From CAYVTM01 sp964454645 (lineage in GTDB: Bacteria > Bacteroidota > Bacteroidia > Sphingobacteriales > Sphingobacteriaceae), in the NCBI GenBank assembly GCA_964454645.1, contig CAYVTM010000001.1, positions 496,001 through 560,000 on the forward strand: DNA of 64,000 nucleotides, read 5' to 3'. Made by a program: the position numbers and the translations under genes. The notes below the pieces were generated by a model. That model had not been told where the DNA came from and made no database searches. It saw only the letters and a program-made list of their open reading frames with translations. Below are positions 1 through 7,718 of the stretch, one piece after another. Within the stretch, counting starts at the first letter, position 1, and each line of letters begins with the position of its first letter.

Positions 1-428
1 GCATTTCCGGCCTTATTCGCAAGAACAACTCGTATGGGAGTGTTTTGTTTCTTTTGAAATTCTGATAAGACTTGTAAGCAAGCCCCGCAAGGACTTATAT
101 AATCGCTGAAATCATTGTCTTTAGACATTGCTATAATCCCCATACTCTGAATAATTGCTTCAGAATTTCTTGCGCCGAAGCTAAACAGGGCTACCCTTTC
201 GGCGCAGAGTCCGGAAGGATAAGCCAGATTCTCCTGATTATTTCCCAACACATATTCCCCATTGCTCAAGAACAAGGCTGCTCCTACTTTAAATTGCGAA
301 TAGGGAGCATAAGCGTTTAGCATTGCCTCCTTTGCTTTTGCAAGAAGTGCTTTATCCGAATCGGGCAACTCGGCAGATTGATATTCCGTAAATACCGATT
401 TCAGTTCGATTCTTTTCATATTTTTCAT
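1..428 (-). CDS. cdd: Cytidine deaminase, 3' end outside the window
   Basis: Deaminates cytidine/deoxycytidine to uridine/deoxyuridine in pyrimidine salvage in the cytoplasm. The translated reverse strand shows the zinc-deaminase signature: a CAE motif (in SGLCAERVALF) followed about 40 residues later by SPCGACLQVL, which supplies the two other zinc cysteines. An N-terminal block reading APYSQFKVGAAL is also typical of the homotetrameric Cdd family. About 142 codons are present before the window edge; the C-terminus is missing. Two in-frame ATGs (428 and 419) are possible starts; I use the outer one. It is divergent from msrB. Confidence 0.93.
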   Translation of the reverse strand, partial: MKNMKRIELKSVFTEYQSAELPDSDKALLAKAKEAMLNAYAPYSQFKVGAALFLSNGEYVLGNNQENLAYPSGLCAERVALFSFGARNSEAIIQSMGIIAMSKDNDFSDYISPCGACLQVLSEFQKKQNTPIRVVLANKAGN

Positions 429-630
429 GAAGATATCTCCCTCACTGCAGCTTTCAAAATATTTTCCGGTTTTTAATAGCATTAATGTGGCACAAAATCT
501 TAATTTTCAGTTATATAGATAGTTAAATTTTTAATCGATGAGAATCATATTTATTTTAGGCACTCTGCTTTATCCCTTAAACATTTTGCGCAATCATATG
601 TTAAATTCACATATACCAGAAAAGAACAGC

Positions 631-1020
631 ATGGAAAAGCATACAAATAAAGATGAATGGAAAGATAAACTAACGGAAGAGCAGTATCGTATTACACGGG
701 AAAAGGGTACCGACCGTCCATTCGTCAATAAATATTACCATACCAAAGATCCGGGAGTTTATAACTGTGTTTGTTGCGGAACGAAATTATTTTTATCCGA
801 AACCAAATACGATTCAGGTTCGGGATGGCCAAGTTTTTATGCACCCGTATCCCAAAGTAATGTAAAGGTTATTTTGGATAAATCGCAGGGAATGATTCGT
901 GAAGAAGTAGTTTGTGCCAATTGTGGAGCCCATTTAGGCCACGTCTTTGACGATGGCCCCGCACCTACCGGAAAACGTTATTGCATTAATTCCACTTCTT
1001 TGGATCTTATCAAAAAATAA
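631..1020 (+). CDS. msrB: Peptide-methionine (R)-S-oxide reductase MsrB
   Basis: Reduces methionine-R-sulfoxide in proteins. The SelR/MsrB fold is recognisable from the zinc pairs CVCC and CANC, the SGSGWPSFY motif, the GAHLGHVFDDGP motif and the C-terminal RYCINSTSL block, whose Cys is the catalytic residue. The reading frame is open to an ATG at 538, giving a 31-residue extension with a short hydrophobic stretch. I prefer ATG 631 because the family homology begins just after it (KDEWKDKLTEEQYRITR). The extension could instead be a leader for export; the sequence does not decide this. A strong terminator follows the stop codon. Confidence 0.93.
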   Translation: MEKHTNKDEWKDKLTEEQYRITREKGTDRPFVNKYYHTKDPGVYNCVCCGTKLFLSETKYDSGSGWPSFYAPVSQSNVKVILDKSQGMIREEVVCANCGAHLGHVFDDGPAPTGKRYCINSTSLDLIKK

Positions 1021-1032
1021 GCTTTGGTTTAC

Positions 1033-1380
1033 TTAATTATAGTTAAGGCCCGGTCGTTTGACCGGGTTTTTTAGTTTACCTCCAACGAGTATTTCTTCGT
1101 GTATAATCCCTATCGAAAGATCAATCCAGTCGGGGTTCACGCGACGAATCAGCTTTTCTTTTTGGGCTCGCGTCCATCGGGATACTTCTATAAAACGAGT
1201 ACGGGCCCTGAATAAATCCGAATATTCTTCGAAATATACCAGGCGCGAATGTGTGTTCACATAACCTTGAAATAAATCCGGACTCATTTTACAGGTATTT
1301 GCTATCCCTTTTAAATTATCGGTCACCCCTAATTTAATCTCTGTACGGTTCGCATTGGTAATAAAATAGACATATTTCAT
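1033..1380 (-). CDS. Degenerate GIY-YIG domain protein
   Basis: A small protein that lines up with the GIY-YIG endonuclease family of Bacteroidota. It opens with KYVYFITNANRTEIKLGVTDNL, continues with a LVYFEEYSDLFRARTR block and then a W(T/S)RAQKEKLI..NPDW.DL block, in the family order. Key catalytic positions look lost: the arginine pair normally following GVTxDL is replaced (NLKGI), and the Glu of the usual ARE motif is replaced by Phe (RTRF). It is therefore probably not a nuclease; a DNA-binding or structural role is possible. Upstream in-frame ATGs at 1413 and 1458 exist; 1380 is chosen because the domain begins there. It is divergent from the S24 repressor. Confidence 0.6.
   Translation of the reverse strand: MKYVYFITNANRTEIKLGVTDNLKGIANTCKMSPDLFQGYVNTHSRLVYFEEYSDLFRARTRFIEVSRWTRAQKEKLIRRVNPDWIDLSIGIIHEEILVGGKLKNPVKRPGLNYN
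1049..1072 (+). terminator. Rho-independent terminator of msrB
   Basis: Perfect 7-bp stem CCCGGTC/GACCGGG with a GTTT loop, followed by six T on the plus strand. It lies inside the last codons of the convergent minus-strand gene. Confidence 0.85.
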
Positions 1381-1465
1381 TACTTGTAAGGATTCGTTCG
1401 ACAGCGTTTTCATGTGTTTATTTTCTACCACGGCTAAAAGTTTTAGTTGACAATTCAATTTTTAT

Positions 1466-1505
1466 TACTAATTTTATAAGCAATAATACTAATAATTTTA
1501 GCAAT
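1466..1505. promoter_or_regulatory. Tandem 19-bp direct repeats, candidate operator
   Basis: TACTAATTTTATAAGCAAT (1466-1484) and TACTAATAATTTTAGCAAT (1487-1505) match at 15 of 19 positions and start 21 bp apart, i.e. about two helical turns. They lie in the short divergent region just upstream of the repressor ATG at 1527. This is what an autoregulatory operator would look like, but that is inference. Confidence 0.4.
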
Positions 1506-1526
1506 TGCAAATTTAATTTCAAAAAA

Positions 1527-2330
1527 ATGACAAAAATAGGTGCGAATATTAAATTTCTCAGAAAAACTAAAAACCTTACACAGCAGCAGTTTGCGGAGGC
1601 TTTGAATATTAAACGTTCCATGGTTGGTGCCTATGAAGAAGAGCGGGCCAAACCTAAAATGGACAATCTGAAGCGAATTGCTAATTTTTTCGGTATTTCG
1701 GTTGATGAACTAGTTTCTGAACGTATTTCCCAGAAATGGTTAGACGAGCGTGAAAAGCGTATGGCAAGCGAAAAAGAGCTTAAAGCCGGTAATTTACGAG
1801 TACTCAGTATTACGGTAGATAAAGAAGATAATGAGAACATCGAGCTGGTTCCGGTAAAAGCCAGTGCCGGATATATCAATGGTTATTCCGATCCGGAATT
1901 TGTTAAAGAGCTTCCCCGTTTCTATTTACCAATGCTAAAGGGCGGGACTTACCGTGCTTTTGAAATTAAAGGAGATTCCATGTTGCCTCTTTTCCCGGGG
2001 ACCATCATTGTTGGAGAATATGTAGATAACTGGAAAGATATTAAAAACAATGATACCTATTTAGTAATCAGTAAAAATGATGGCATCGTATATAAACGTA
2101 TTCAGAATAAATTAAAAGAGAACAAGACGCTGATTTTAAAATCGGATAATAAAGCCTATGAGCCCTACTCCATCCATGTGGATGATATATTAGAAGTATG
2201 GAAAGCTAAAGCCTATATCAGTATGAATTTTCCGGAACCCGATACCGATACCAGTATTGATAAATTAACGGCGATGATGATGGATTTGCAGACAAAGATC
2301 GCCGATATACAAAAGAGCAGCACAAATTAG
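1527..2330 (+). CDS. XRE-type HTH transcriptional regulator with S24 (LexA-like) peptidase domain
   Basis: A 267-aa repressor. Residues ~1-60 form an XRE helix-turn-helix (IKFLRKTKNLTQQQFAEALNI). The C-terminal half is an S24 domain: Ser151 sits in the GDSM motif and Lys190 in VYKRI, the expected Ser/Lys dyad. An Ala114-Gly115 pair (in KASAGYING) is a plausible self-cleavage site as in LexA and phage cI. The family is common in Bacteroidota as a stress- or SOS-linked regulator, but its regulon here is unknown. A direct repeat pair upstream may be its own operator. It ends in a strong bidirectional terminator shared with ferritin. Confidence 0.88.
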   Translation: MTKIGANIKFLRKTKNLTQQQFAEALNIKRSMVGAYEEERAKPKMDNLKRIANFFGISVDELVSERISQKWLDEREKRMASEKELKAGNLRVLSITVDKEDNENIELVPVKASAGYINGYSDPEFVKELPRFYLPMLKGGTYRAFEIKGDSMLPLFPGTIIVGEYVDNWKDIKNNDTYLVISKNDGIVYKRIQNKLKENKTLILKSDNKAYEPYSIHVDDILEVWKAKAYISMNFPEPDTDTSIDKLTAMMMDLQTKIADIQKSSTN

Positions 2331-2351
2331 TAAATTGGTACATACCTTTAT

Positions 2352-2385
2352 AAAAAAGCATCAGGTGAAAGCCTGATGCTTTTTT
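2352..2385. terminator. Bidirectional terminator between the S24 regulator and ferritin
   Basis: Stem AGCATCAGG/CCTGATGCT (2357-2365 with 2372-2380), 6-nt loop, flanked by A-runs on the left and T-runs on the right, so it can work for both convergent genes. Confidence 0.85.
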
Positions 2386-2407
2386 ATAAGAAGAAATTAC
2401 TTCGGAT

Positions 2408-2917
2408 TTATTTTCTATTATCCGGATTAAAACTTCTTTGTTTTAATTCTGCGTTTAATAAATAAAGGGCACTGGCATTATCGCCTATCATCTTTAATTT
2501 TGCCAGGAGGTTAATGACTGCTGCTTCCTCTTCTACTTGTTCGGTTAAGAACCATTGTAAAAAGGCGTGTGTCGCAAAATCATTTTCTGCAATCGACAGT
2601 TTGGCTAATTCATTGATACTTTTAGTAACCAGTTGCTCATGCTTTAGTGTTATTTCAAAAACCTGTACAATACTTTTAAAAGATGTTTCGGGAGCAGGGA
2701 TACTCATCATTGTAAGCTTCCCTCCTGCATTGTGTATATAATCGAATTGTTTCTGCGCATGATACAATTCCTCCTGAGATTGTACACGAAAGTAATTGGC
2801 AAATCCATCCAACTCCTTATCTAAGAAATACGAACACATCGACAAATATAAATTCGAGGAGTAAATCTCCATATTAATCTGCTCATTGAGCATTTTTTCC
2901 ATTTTTTTGCTGATCAT
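2408..2917 (-). CDS. ftnA: Non-heme ferritin
   Basis: Stores iron as a ferric mineral in a 24-mer cytoplasmic shell and oxidises Fe(II). The 169-aa length and all ferroxidase ligands fit bacterial FtnA: Glu17, Glu50, His53, Glu94, Gln127 and Glu130 are all in place in the typical numbering. No heme-binding Met as in bacterioferritin is evident. Alternative start Met6 would give MEKMLNEQIN; the longer form is more usual. The upstream region carries a perfect inverted repeat (2934-2950), suggesting regulation by an iron- or peroxide-responsive regulator, which is inference. Confidence 0.95.
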   Translation of the reverse strand: MISKKMEKMLNEQINMEIYSSNLYLSMCSYFLDKELDGFANYFRVQSQEELYHAQKQFDYIHNAGGKLTMMSIPAPETSFKSIVQVFEITLKHEQLVTKSINELAKLSIAENDFATHAFLQWFLTEQVEEEAAVINLLAKLKMIGDNASALYLLNAELKQRSFNPDNRK

Positions 2918-2933
2918 AGCATAGGTTTTTTTA

Positions 2934-2950
2934 GTACATTACTAATGTAC
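2934..2950. promoter_or_regulatory. Perfect inverted repeat upstream of ferritin, candidate operator
   Basis: GTACATTA-C-TAATGTAC, 8-bp arms around one base, 17-33 bp upstream of the ferritin start codon. Size and symmetry fit a dimeric repressor or activator site. Confidence 0.5.
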
Positions 2951-2983
2951 ACTTTAAGTTTTTCGAAAAGAAAATAATAAGCA

Positions 2984-3008
2984 ATTTAGAATCGTTTCAA
3001 TTCTAAAT
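2984..3008. promoter_or_regulatory. Inverted repeat upstream of the ABC efflux operon
   Basis: ATTTAGAAT-CGTTTCA-ATTCTAAAT: perfect 9-bp arms with a 7-bp spacer in the divergent ferritin/ABC region, about 100 bp upstream of the ABC ATPase start. No T-run follows, so an operator is more likely than a terminator. Confidence 0.45.
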
Positions 3009-3105
3009 CCGACATTGTAACAATCGCGCTAATATGCTGTAACAAATAAGTTAAGTGCATATAGGTTTTCCGAATAGTTTTTAATATTGATATCAAACTA
3101 AACAC

Positions 3106-3792
3106 ATGATTCATCTCGAGAATATAAATAAGTCGTATCGCATTGGAAATAATTCCATGCATGTATTAAAGGGCATTGATCTGTCTATACGGGAGGGGGA
3201 ATTTGTTTCGATTATGGGTTCTTCAGGTTCGGGCAAATCAACCCTCTTAAACATCTTGGGTATCCTCGACAATTACGATACAGGTTCATATCAATTGGCG
3301 GGTACGCTGGTGAAAAATTTATCCGAAACACAGGCTGCCTTATACCGCAATAAATTATTAGGTTTTGTATTTCAATCGTTTAACCTTATCTCTTTTAAAA
3401 ATGCTTTGGAGAATGTGGCGCTCCCACTCTATTATCAAAGGGTAAGCAGAAAAAAAAGAAACATCATTGCGATGGAGTATCTCGATCGTGTGGGATTAAA
3501 AGAATGGGCAGAGCATTTACCTTCGGAATTATCGGGCGGACAGAAGCAACGTATTGCCATAGCACGCGCTTTAATTGCACAGCCGAAAATTATTCTGGCC
3601 GATGAACCTACAGGAGCTTTGGATACGCAAACTTCCTATGAAGTGATGAACCTCTTGCAGGAAATTAATGATTCGGGGATGACCATTATCATCGTTACAC
3701 ACGAACATGATATTGCCGAACGTACTCACCGTATCATCCGGTTAAAAGATGGAATTATAGAGACTGCCGGCATTCCGGTATTAAACACATAG
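3106..3792 (+). CDS. ABC transporter ATP-binding protein, MacB/LolD type
   Basis: Nucleotide-binding subunit of a MacAB/FtsX-type exporter. Walker A GSSGSGKST is at residues 38-46, the signature LSGGQKQR near 143, and Walker B ILADEPTGALD near 163; the H-loop is in VTHEHD. The 228-aa length and close match to the LolD/MacB ATPase pattern separate it from importer ATPases. The first permease begins 1 bp after its stop, and a second permease and an HlyD-like adaptor follow, so the four genes form one efflux operon. The substrate cannot be read from sequence. Confidence 0.93.
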   Translation: MIHLENINKSYRIGNNSMHVLKGIDLSIREGEFVSIMGSSGSGKSTLLNILGILDNYDTGSYQLAGTLVKNLSETQAALYRNKLLGFVFQSFNLISFKNALENVALPLYYQRVSRKKRNIIAMEYLDRVGLKEWAEHLPSELSGGQKQRIAIARALIAQPKIILADEPTGALDTQTSYEVMNLLQEINDSGMTIIIVTHEHDIAERTHRIIRLKDGIIETAGIPVLNT

Positions 3793-3793
3793 T

Positions 3794-5023
3794 ATGTTCG
3801 ACCTCGATAAATGGCAGGAAATACTTAGCACGATTCGTAAAAACAGATTGCGAACCTTTCTTACCGGCTTTAGCGTAGCCTGGGGAATCTTTATGCTGAT
3901 GATATTATTGGGTTCGGGGCAGGGATTAAAAAATGGTGCCGAGTATCAGTTCCTTGCGGATGCAAGTAATGCTATTTGGGTACAAAACGGAGTAAGCAGC
4001 GTACCTTATAAAGGAATGCAGGCCGGGAGAAACATCATTTTAAAAAATGACGATTTCGAATATATCAGAAAAAACATCCCGGGTATAGAATACATTACTT
4101 CGAGCAGAGATATCCGCAATATTCCAAGCCTGAATTATAAAAAAGAAAAGGGAGCTTTCCTGGTTCGTGCTTGTCATAAAGATCATGATAAACTTGAGAA
4201 TGCGAACATTATTAAAGGCCGATTCCTCAATCAGACCGATATTGAAGAATACCGTAAAGTAGCCGTAATCGGCGTACCTGTACAGAAAACTTTATTTAAA
4301 GACGAAGATCCCATTGGGAAATACATTGATGTAGGAGGAATTCCGTATAAAGTCATCGGCACATTTACCGATGAAGGACGTGGTGATAATGATCGTATCT
4401 ATATTCCCATCTCCACCGCGCAACGTTCGTATAATGGGAAAGACCGCGTGGAAGTTATTTGGTATCGAACCGGAGATGCCGATCTGGTACAAAGTAACCG
4501 CATGCTTGAGATGACACGCTCGTATTTAGCAACGAAATATATTTTCGATCCGAATGATACACGGGCTATTTTCATTTTTAATAACAATGAGAATTACGCG
4601 AATATAATGGGCATGCTGAATGGGATTACTTTATTTGTTTGGATTATCGGTATCGGGACCATCATTGCAGGGATTGTAGGAGTAAGTAACATCATGATGA
4701 TTGTTGTAAAAGAACGTACCAAAGAAATTGGGATTCGGAAAGCCATTGGTGCTACGCCTTTTTCTATTGTGAGTTTAATCTTACAAGAATCGATCGTGAT
4801 TACCGGTGTTGCCGGATATATCGGTTTGGTACTGGGAGTTGCCGTGATTGAGTCGGCGAAAAAATTTATGCCTCCCTCCGATTTCTTCCGCGACCCCGAT
4901 GTAGATTTTCAGGTGGCTGTTACGGCAACTATTTTATTGGTAATTGCAGGTTCAATAGCCGGATTTGTTCCGGCATTAAATGCTGCACGCATCAAACCTA
5001 TTGAAGCATTAAGAGACGAATAA
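3794..5023 (+). CDS. ABC transporter permease, MacB/FtsX family (first copy)
   Basis: A 409-aa inner-membrane permease. A first TM segment at about residues 21-42 (FLTGFSVAWGIFMLMILLGSGQGL) is followed by a large periplasmic MacB_PCD-like core. The C-terminal FtsX domain contains three TM segments and the conserved cytoplasmic loop VKERTKEIGIRKAIGATP that contacts the ATPase. It lacks a fused ATPase domain, unlike E. coli MacB. It is clearly paralogous to the following gene; both share the DLDKWQEI/DRDNWQEI start, so the pair probably assembles as a heterodimer. Confidence 0.92.
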   Translation: MFDLDKWQEILSTIRKNRLRTFLTGFSVAWGIFMLMILLGSGQGLKNGAEYQFLADASNAIWVQNGVSSVPYKGMQAGRNIILKNDDFEYIRKNIPGIEYITSSRDIRNIPSLNYKKEKGAFLVRACHKDHDKLENANIIKGRFLNQTDIEEYRKVAVIGVPVQKTLFKDEDPIGKYIDVGGIPYKVIGTFTDEGRGDNDRIYIPISTAQRSYNGKDRVEVIWYRTGDADLVQSNRMLEMTRSYLATKYIFDPNDTRAIFIFNNNENYANIMGMLNGITLFVWIIGIGTIIAGIVGVSNIMMIVVKERTKEIGIRKAIGATPFSIVSLILQESIVITGVAGYIGLVLGVAVIESAKKFMPPSDFFRDPDVDFQVAVTATILLVIAGSIAGFVPALNAARIKPIEALRDE

Positions 5024-5055
5024 CAAATTATATCAGCATACCTAAAGCTATACTT

Positions 5056-6309
5056 ATGTTTGATCGGGATAATTGGCAAGAAATATTCAGTGCAATCCGC
5101 AAAAATAAATTGCGCACTTTCCTTACCGCCTTTGGTGTGTTTTGGGGAATCTTTATGCTGGTCATTATGCTGGGTTCGGGGAACGGGTTGCGTAACGGGA
5201 TTTTAAGTGATTTTGAAGGAATTGCCACCAATAGTTTTTTTATTTGGGCGCAACGCACCAATAAGCCTTATAAAGGATTTCAACCCGGACGACGTTTTAA
5301 TTATGTAAATGAAGATGCTGTTGCGATCCGGAAGCAGGTACCTGAAGCCGATATCGTTTGCCCCCGTAACCAGCTCGGTGGTTTTCGCGGAGGTAATAAT
5401 GTGTCGAGAGGAGTTAAAGCCGGTGCCTTTCAGGTAATGGGCGATTATCCCGATTATATTAAAATAGAACCTAAGAAAAATATGCAGGGACGCTTTATCA
5501 ATAATTTAGATATTGATGAGCGCCGGAAGGTAGCCGTTATTGGCGAACGTGTCCGCGAAGTTTTGTTCGAACCCGGCATTAATCCGATTGGTGAATACAT
5601 TAAAATTAACGGAGTATATTTCCAGGTGGTAGGATTGTTCAAACCTAAAAGTACCGGGCAACAGGGAACACAAGAATCGCAAACCATTTTTATTCCGTTT
5701 ACAACTTTTCAAACAGCTTTTAACTTCGGAAACATTGTAGGTTGGTTTGCCATTACTTCGAAACCCGGAATTCCGGCAGAAGTAACAGAGGCAAAAGTTA
5801 TTAATGTATTGAAACAACAACACAGCATTGCTCCGGACGATGAGCTGGCTATTGGTCATTGGAATATGGGGCGGCAATACGATCGTATTGCAGGACTCTT
5901 CACCGGAATCACTATGCTGGTTTGGATTGTAGGTACAGGTACCTTGCTGGCAGGTATTATTGGTGTAAGTAATATTATGCTCATTATTGTAAAAGAACGT
6001 ACCAAAGAAATCGGCATCAAACGAGCTTTGGGTGCTACCCCTGTTGCTATTGTTGCACAAATAATTTTGGAGTCGGTATTTCTGACTTCTATTGCCGGTT
6101 ACCTCGGACTCTTATGCGGATTAGGCCTATTGGAATTGGTCGGCAATCTTACCGCCGGAAGCGGTGGAGCATTTCGTTCGCCCGACGTACATCTGAATGT
6201 AGCCTTGATAGCATTAAGTATTTTGGTTATTGCAGGCGCATTGGCAGGATTAATTCCGGCTAAAAGAGCCATTAGTATTAGTCCGATCGATGCCTTACGC
6301 GCCGATTAA
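5056..6309 (+). CDS. ABC transporter permease, MacB/FtsX family (second copy)
   Basis: A 417-aa paralogue of the preceding permease with the same layout: N-terminal TM (FLTAFGVFWGIFMLVIMLGSG), periplasmic core, then a three-TM FtsX domain with VKERTKEIGIKRALGATP. It contains a longer periplasmic segment including NQLGGFRGGNNVSRG. The 32-bp gap to the upstream gene and shared direction place it in the same operon. The tandem-permease arrangement with a free ATPase and adaptor is common in Bacteroidota. Confidence 0.92.
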   Translation: MFDRDNWQEIFSAIRKNKLRTFLTAFGVFWGIFMLVIMLGSGNGLRNGILSDFEGIATNSFFIWAQRTNKPYKGFQPGRRFNYVNEDAVAIRKQVPEADIVCPRNQLGGFRGGNNVSRGVKAGAFQVMGDYPDYIKIEPKKNMQGRFINNLDIDERRKVAVIGERVREVLFEPGINPIGEYIKINGVYFQVVGLFKPKSTGQQGTQESQTIFIPFTTFQTAFNFGNIVGWFAITSKPGIPAEVTEAKVINVLKQQHSIAPDDELAIGHWNMGRQYDRIAGLFTGITMLVWIVGTGTLLAGIIGVSNIMLIIVKERTKEIGIKRALGATPVAIVAQIILESVFLTSIAGYLGLLCGLGLLELVGNLTAGSGGAFRSPDVHLNVALIALSILVIAGALAGLIPAKRAISISPIDALRAD

Positions 6310-6340
6310 TTTTATGAAATATAAAACACCTTAAGATACA

Positions 6341-7441
6341 ATGAAAAAAGTTATTAGAATTTTAGTGATAATAGTACTGGCATCCAGCTTTCTTGGGACT
6401 CTCTATTTTCTGTACAAAAAATCGGAAAAGAAACCCGAAGTTTTTAAGCTTGAACAACCCGTAGTGATGGATATCTATAAGAAGACCGTAGCTACCGGAG
6501 CGGTCGTCCCCCGTAAGGAAGTAGATATAAAACCCCGTGTTTCGGGTATTGTAGAGGAGGTCTATGTTGAAGCAGGTCAAATGATCAAAGCCGGAGATAA
6601 GATTGCCCGCATCAAAATTATTCCGAACATGATTAATCTTAATGAAGCTGAGAGTCGTTTAAACCGTGCAAAGATTAATCATTCGAATGTACAAATCGAA
6701 TACGATCGTATTAAAAAGTTATACGAACAGAAGGTGGTATCCCTAAGCGATTATCAACGCAGCGAATTAAACTATAACAGTGCTTCGGAAGAGTTGGATG
6801 CTGCCGATAATAATTTACAGCTCATCAAACAGGGAACCTCTAAATCGCTAGGGAATGCTGCCAACACGATCATAAGGGCTACTATTCCGGGTATGGTATT
6901 GAATGTCCCCGTGAAAGAAGGGAACTCGGTAATCGAAAGTAATACCTTTAATGAAGGGACTACCATTGCTACCATTGCCGATATGAAAGACATGATCTTT
7001 CAGGGAAAAGTGGATGAATCGGAAGTGGGTAAAATTAAAACCGGTATGAATTTGATTGTCACTATCGGTGCTATCGAAACCGATAAATACGAAGCAGTGC
7101 TCGAGTACATTTCACCGAAAGGTATTGAAGAAGACGGAGCCATTCAGTTTGAAATTAAAGCCGCCATGAAATTAAAGGATGGTAATTTTATTCGTGCAGG
7201 ATATAGTGCTAATGCAGATATTGTATTGGATAAACGCGACAGTGTGATAGCGATTTCCGAAAGTGTTATTAAGTTTGAGGGCGATACGGTTTATGTTGAA
7301 ATAGAAACCGATTCGCAAGTGTTCAAAAAACAATATATCAAAACCGGACTATCGGATGGTATTTTCATAGAAGTACTTTCGGGCTTGACTAAAAATGATA
7401 AATTAAAAGGTGCTAAAGAAGAGCTCGTCGCAGGACAATAA
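6341..7441 (+). CDS. Periplasmic adaptor subunit, MacA/HlyD (membrane fusion protein) family
   Basis: Connects the ABC permeases to an outer-membrane channel. It has an N-terminal membrane anchor (residues ~5-24, IRILVIIVLASSFLGTLYFL), then a biotinyl-lipoyl-like half motif (PRVSGIVEEVYVEAGQMIKAGDKIARI), an alpha-hairpin rich in charged residues (NEAESRLNRAKINHSNVQIEYDR within), the returning lipoyl half (IRATIPGMVLNVPVKEGNSV) and a beta-barrel domain. The 366-aa size suits MacA. No outer-membrane factor gene is adjacent, so a shared TolC-like protein encoded elsewhere is expected. Confidence 0.9.
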   Translation: MKKVIRILVIIVLASSFLGTLYFLYKKSEKKPEVFKLEQPVVMDIYKKTVATGAVVPRKEVDIKPRVSGIVEEVYVEAGQMIKAGDKIARIKIIPNMINLNEAESRLNRAKINHSNVQIEYDRIKKLYEQKVVSLSDYQRSELNYNSASEELDAADNNLQLIKQGTSKSLGNAANTIIRATIPGMVLNVPVKEGNSVIESNTFNEGTTIATIADMKDMIFQGKVDESEVGKIKTGMNLIVTIGAIETDKYEAVLEYISPKGIEEDGAIQFEIKAAMKLKDGNFIRAGYSANADIVLDKRDSVIAISESVIKFEGDTVYVEIETDSQVFKKQYIKTGLSDGIFIEVLSGLTKNDKLKGAKEELVAGQ

Positions 7442-7463
7442 ATCCCGAGATAATCCAGGCAAG

Positions 7464-7670
7464 ATGCAAACATTTAAAATTAAAGGCGAATACATCCATT
7501 TAAACCAATTATTGAAGGCAGTAGCCTGGGTTGAAGACGGAGCAATGGCCAATGAAGTCATCGATGGGGGAATGGTTCGGGTGGATGGGCAGGTAGAAAA
7601 GCGGAGACGGAATAAAATCCGTCCGGGGATGTTGGTGGAGTTTGATGGAAACAGCTTAAAGGTTGGATGA
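7464..7670 (+). CDS. Small S4-domain RNA-binding protein, YbcJ-like
   Basis: A 68-aa protein that is almost entirely one S4 RNA-binding domain: YIHLNQLLKAVAWVEDGAMANEVIDGGMVRVDGQVEKRRRNKIRPGMLV contains the helix pair and the basic turn typical of the fold. The ORF stays open upstream to 7410, overlapping the adaptor gene, but S4/YbcJ homology begins at the ATG at 7464, 22 bp after the adaptor stop. The precise RNA target is unknown for this family. A perfect palindrome follows the stop codon. Confidence 0.85.
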   Translation: MQTFKIKGEYIHLNQLLKAVAWVEDGAMANEVIDGGMVRVDGQVEKRRRNKIRPGMLVEFDGNSLKVG

Positions 7671-7673
7671 TAC

Positions 7674-7714
7674 ATACAACTCATGGCATGACTATAGTCA
7701 TGCCATGAGTTGTA
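7674..7714. repeat. Perfect 40-bp palindrome, copy 1 of a dispersed element
   Basis: 7675-7714 is a perfect palindrome centred on ACTA|TAGT (half site ends CATGGCATGACTA). It sits between convergent genes, 4 bp from each flank of the gap. 38 bp of it (7674-7711) recur exactly at 11954-11991. It can form a hairpin but no T-run follows on either strand, so it is not a standard intrinsic terminator. Confidence 0.9.
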
Positions 7715-7718
7715 AAAA

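Noticed and set aside
5506..6060. 184-codon antisense frame within the second ABC permease
   Set aside because: Shadow of the FtsX-family reading frame; low-complexity Asn-rich product without features.
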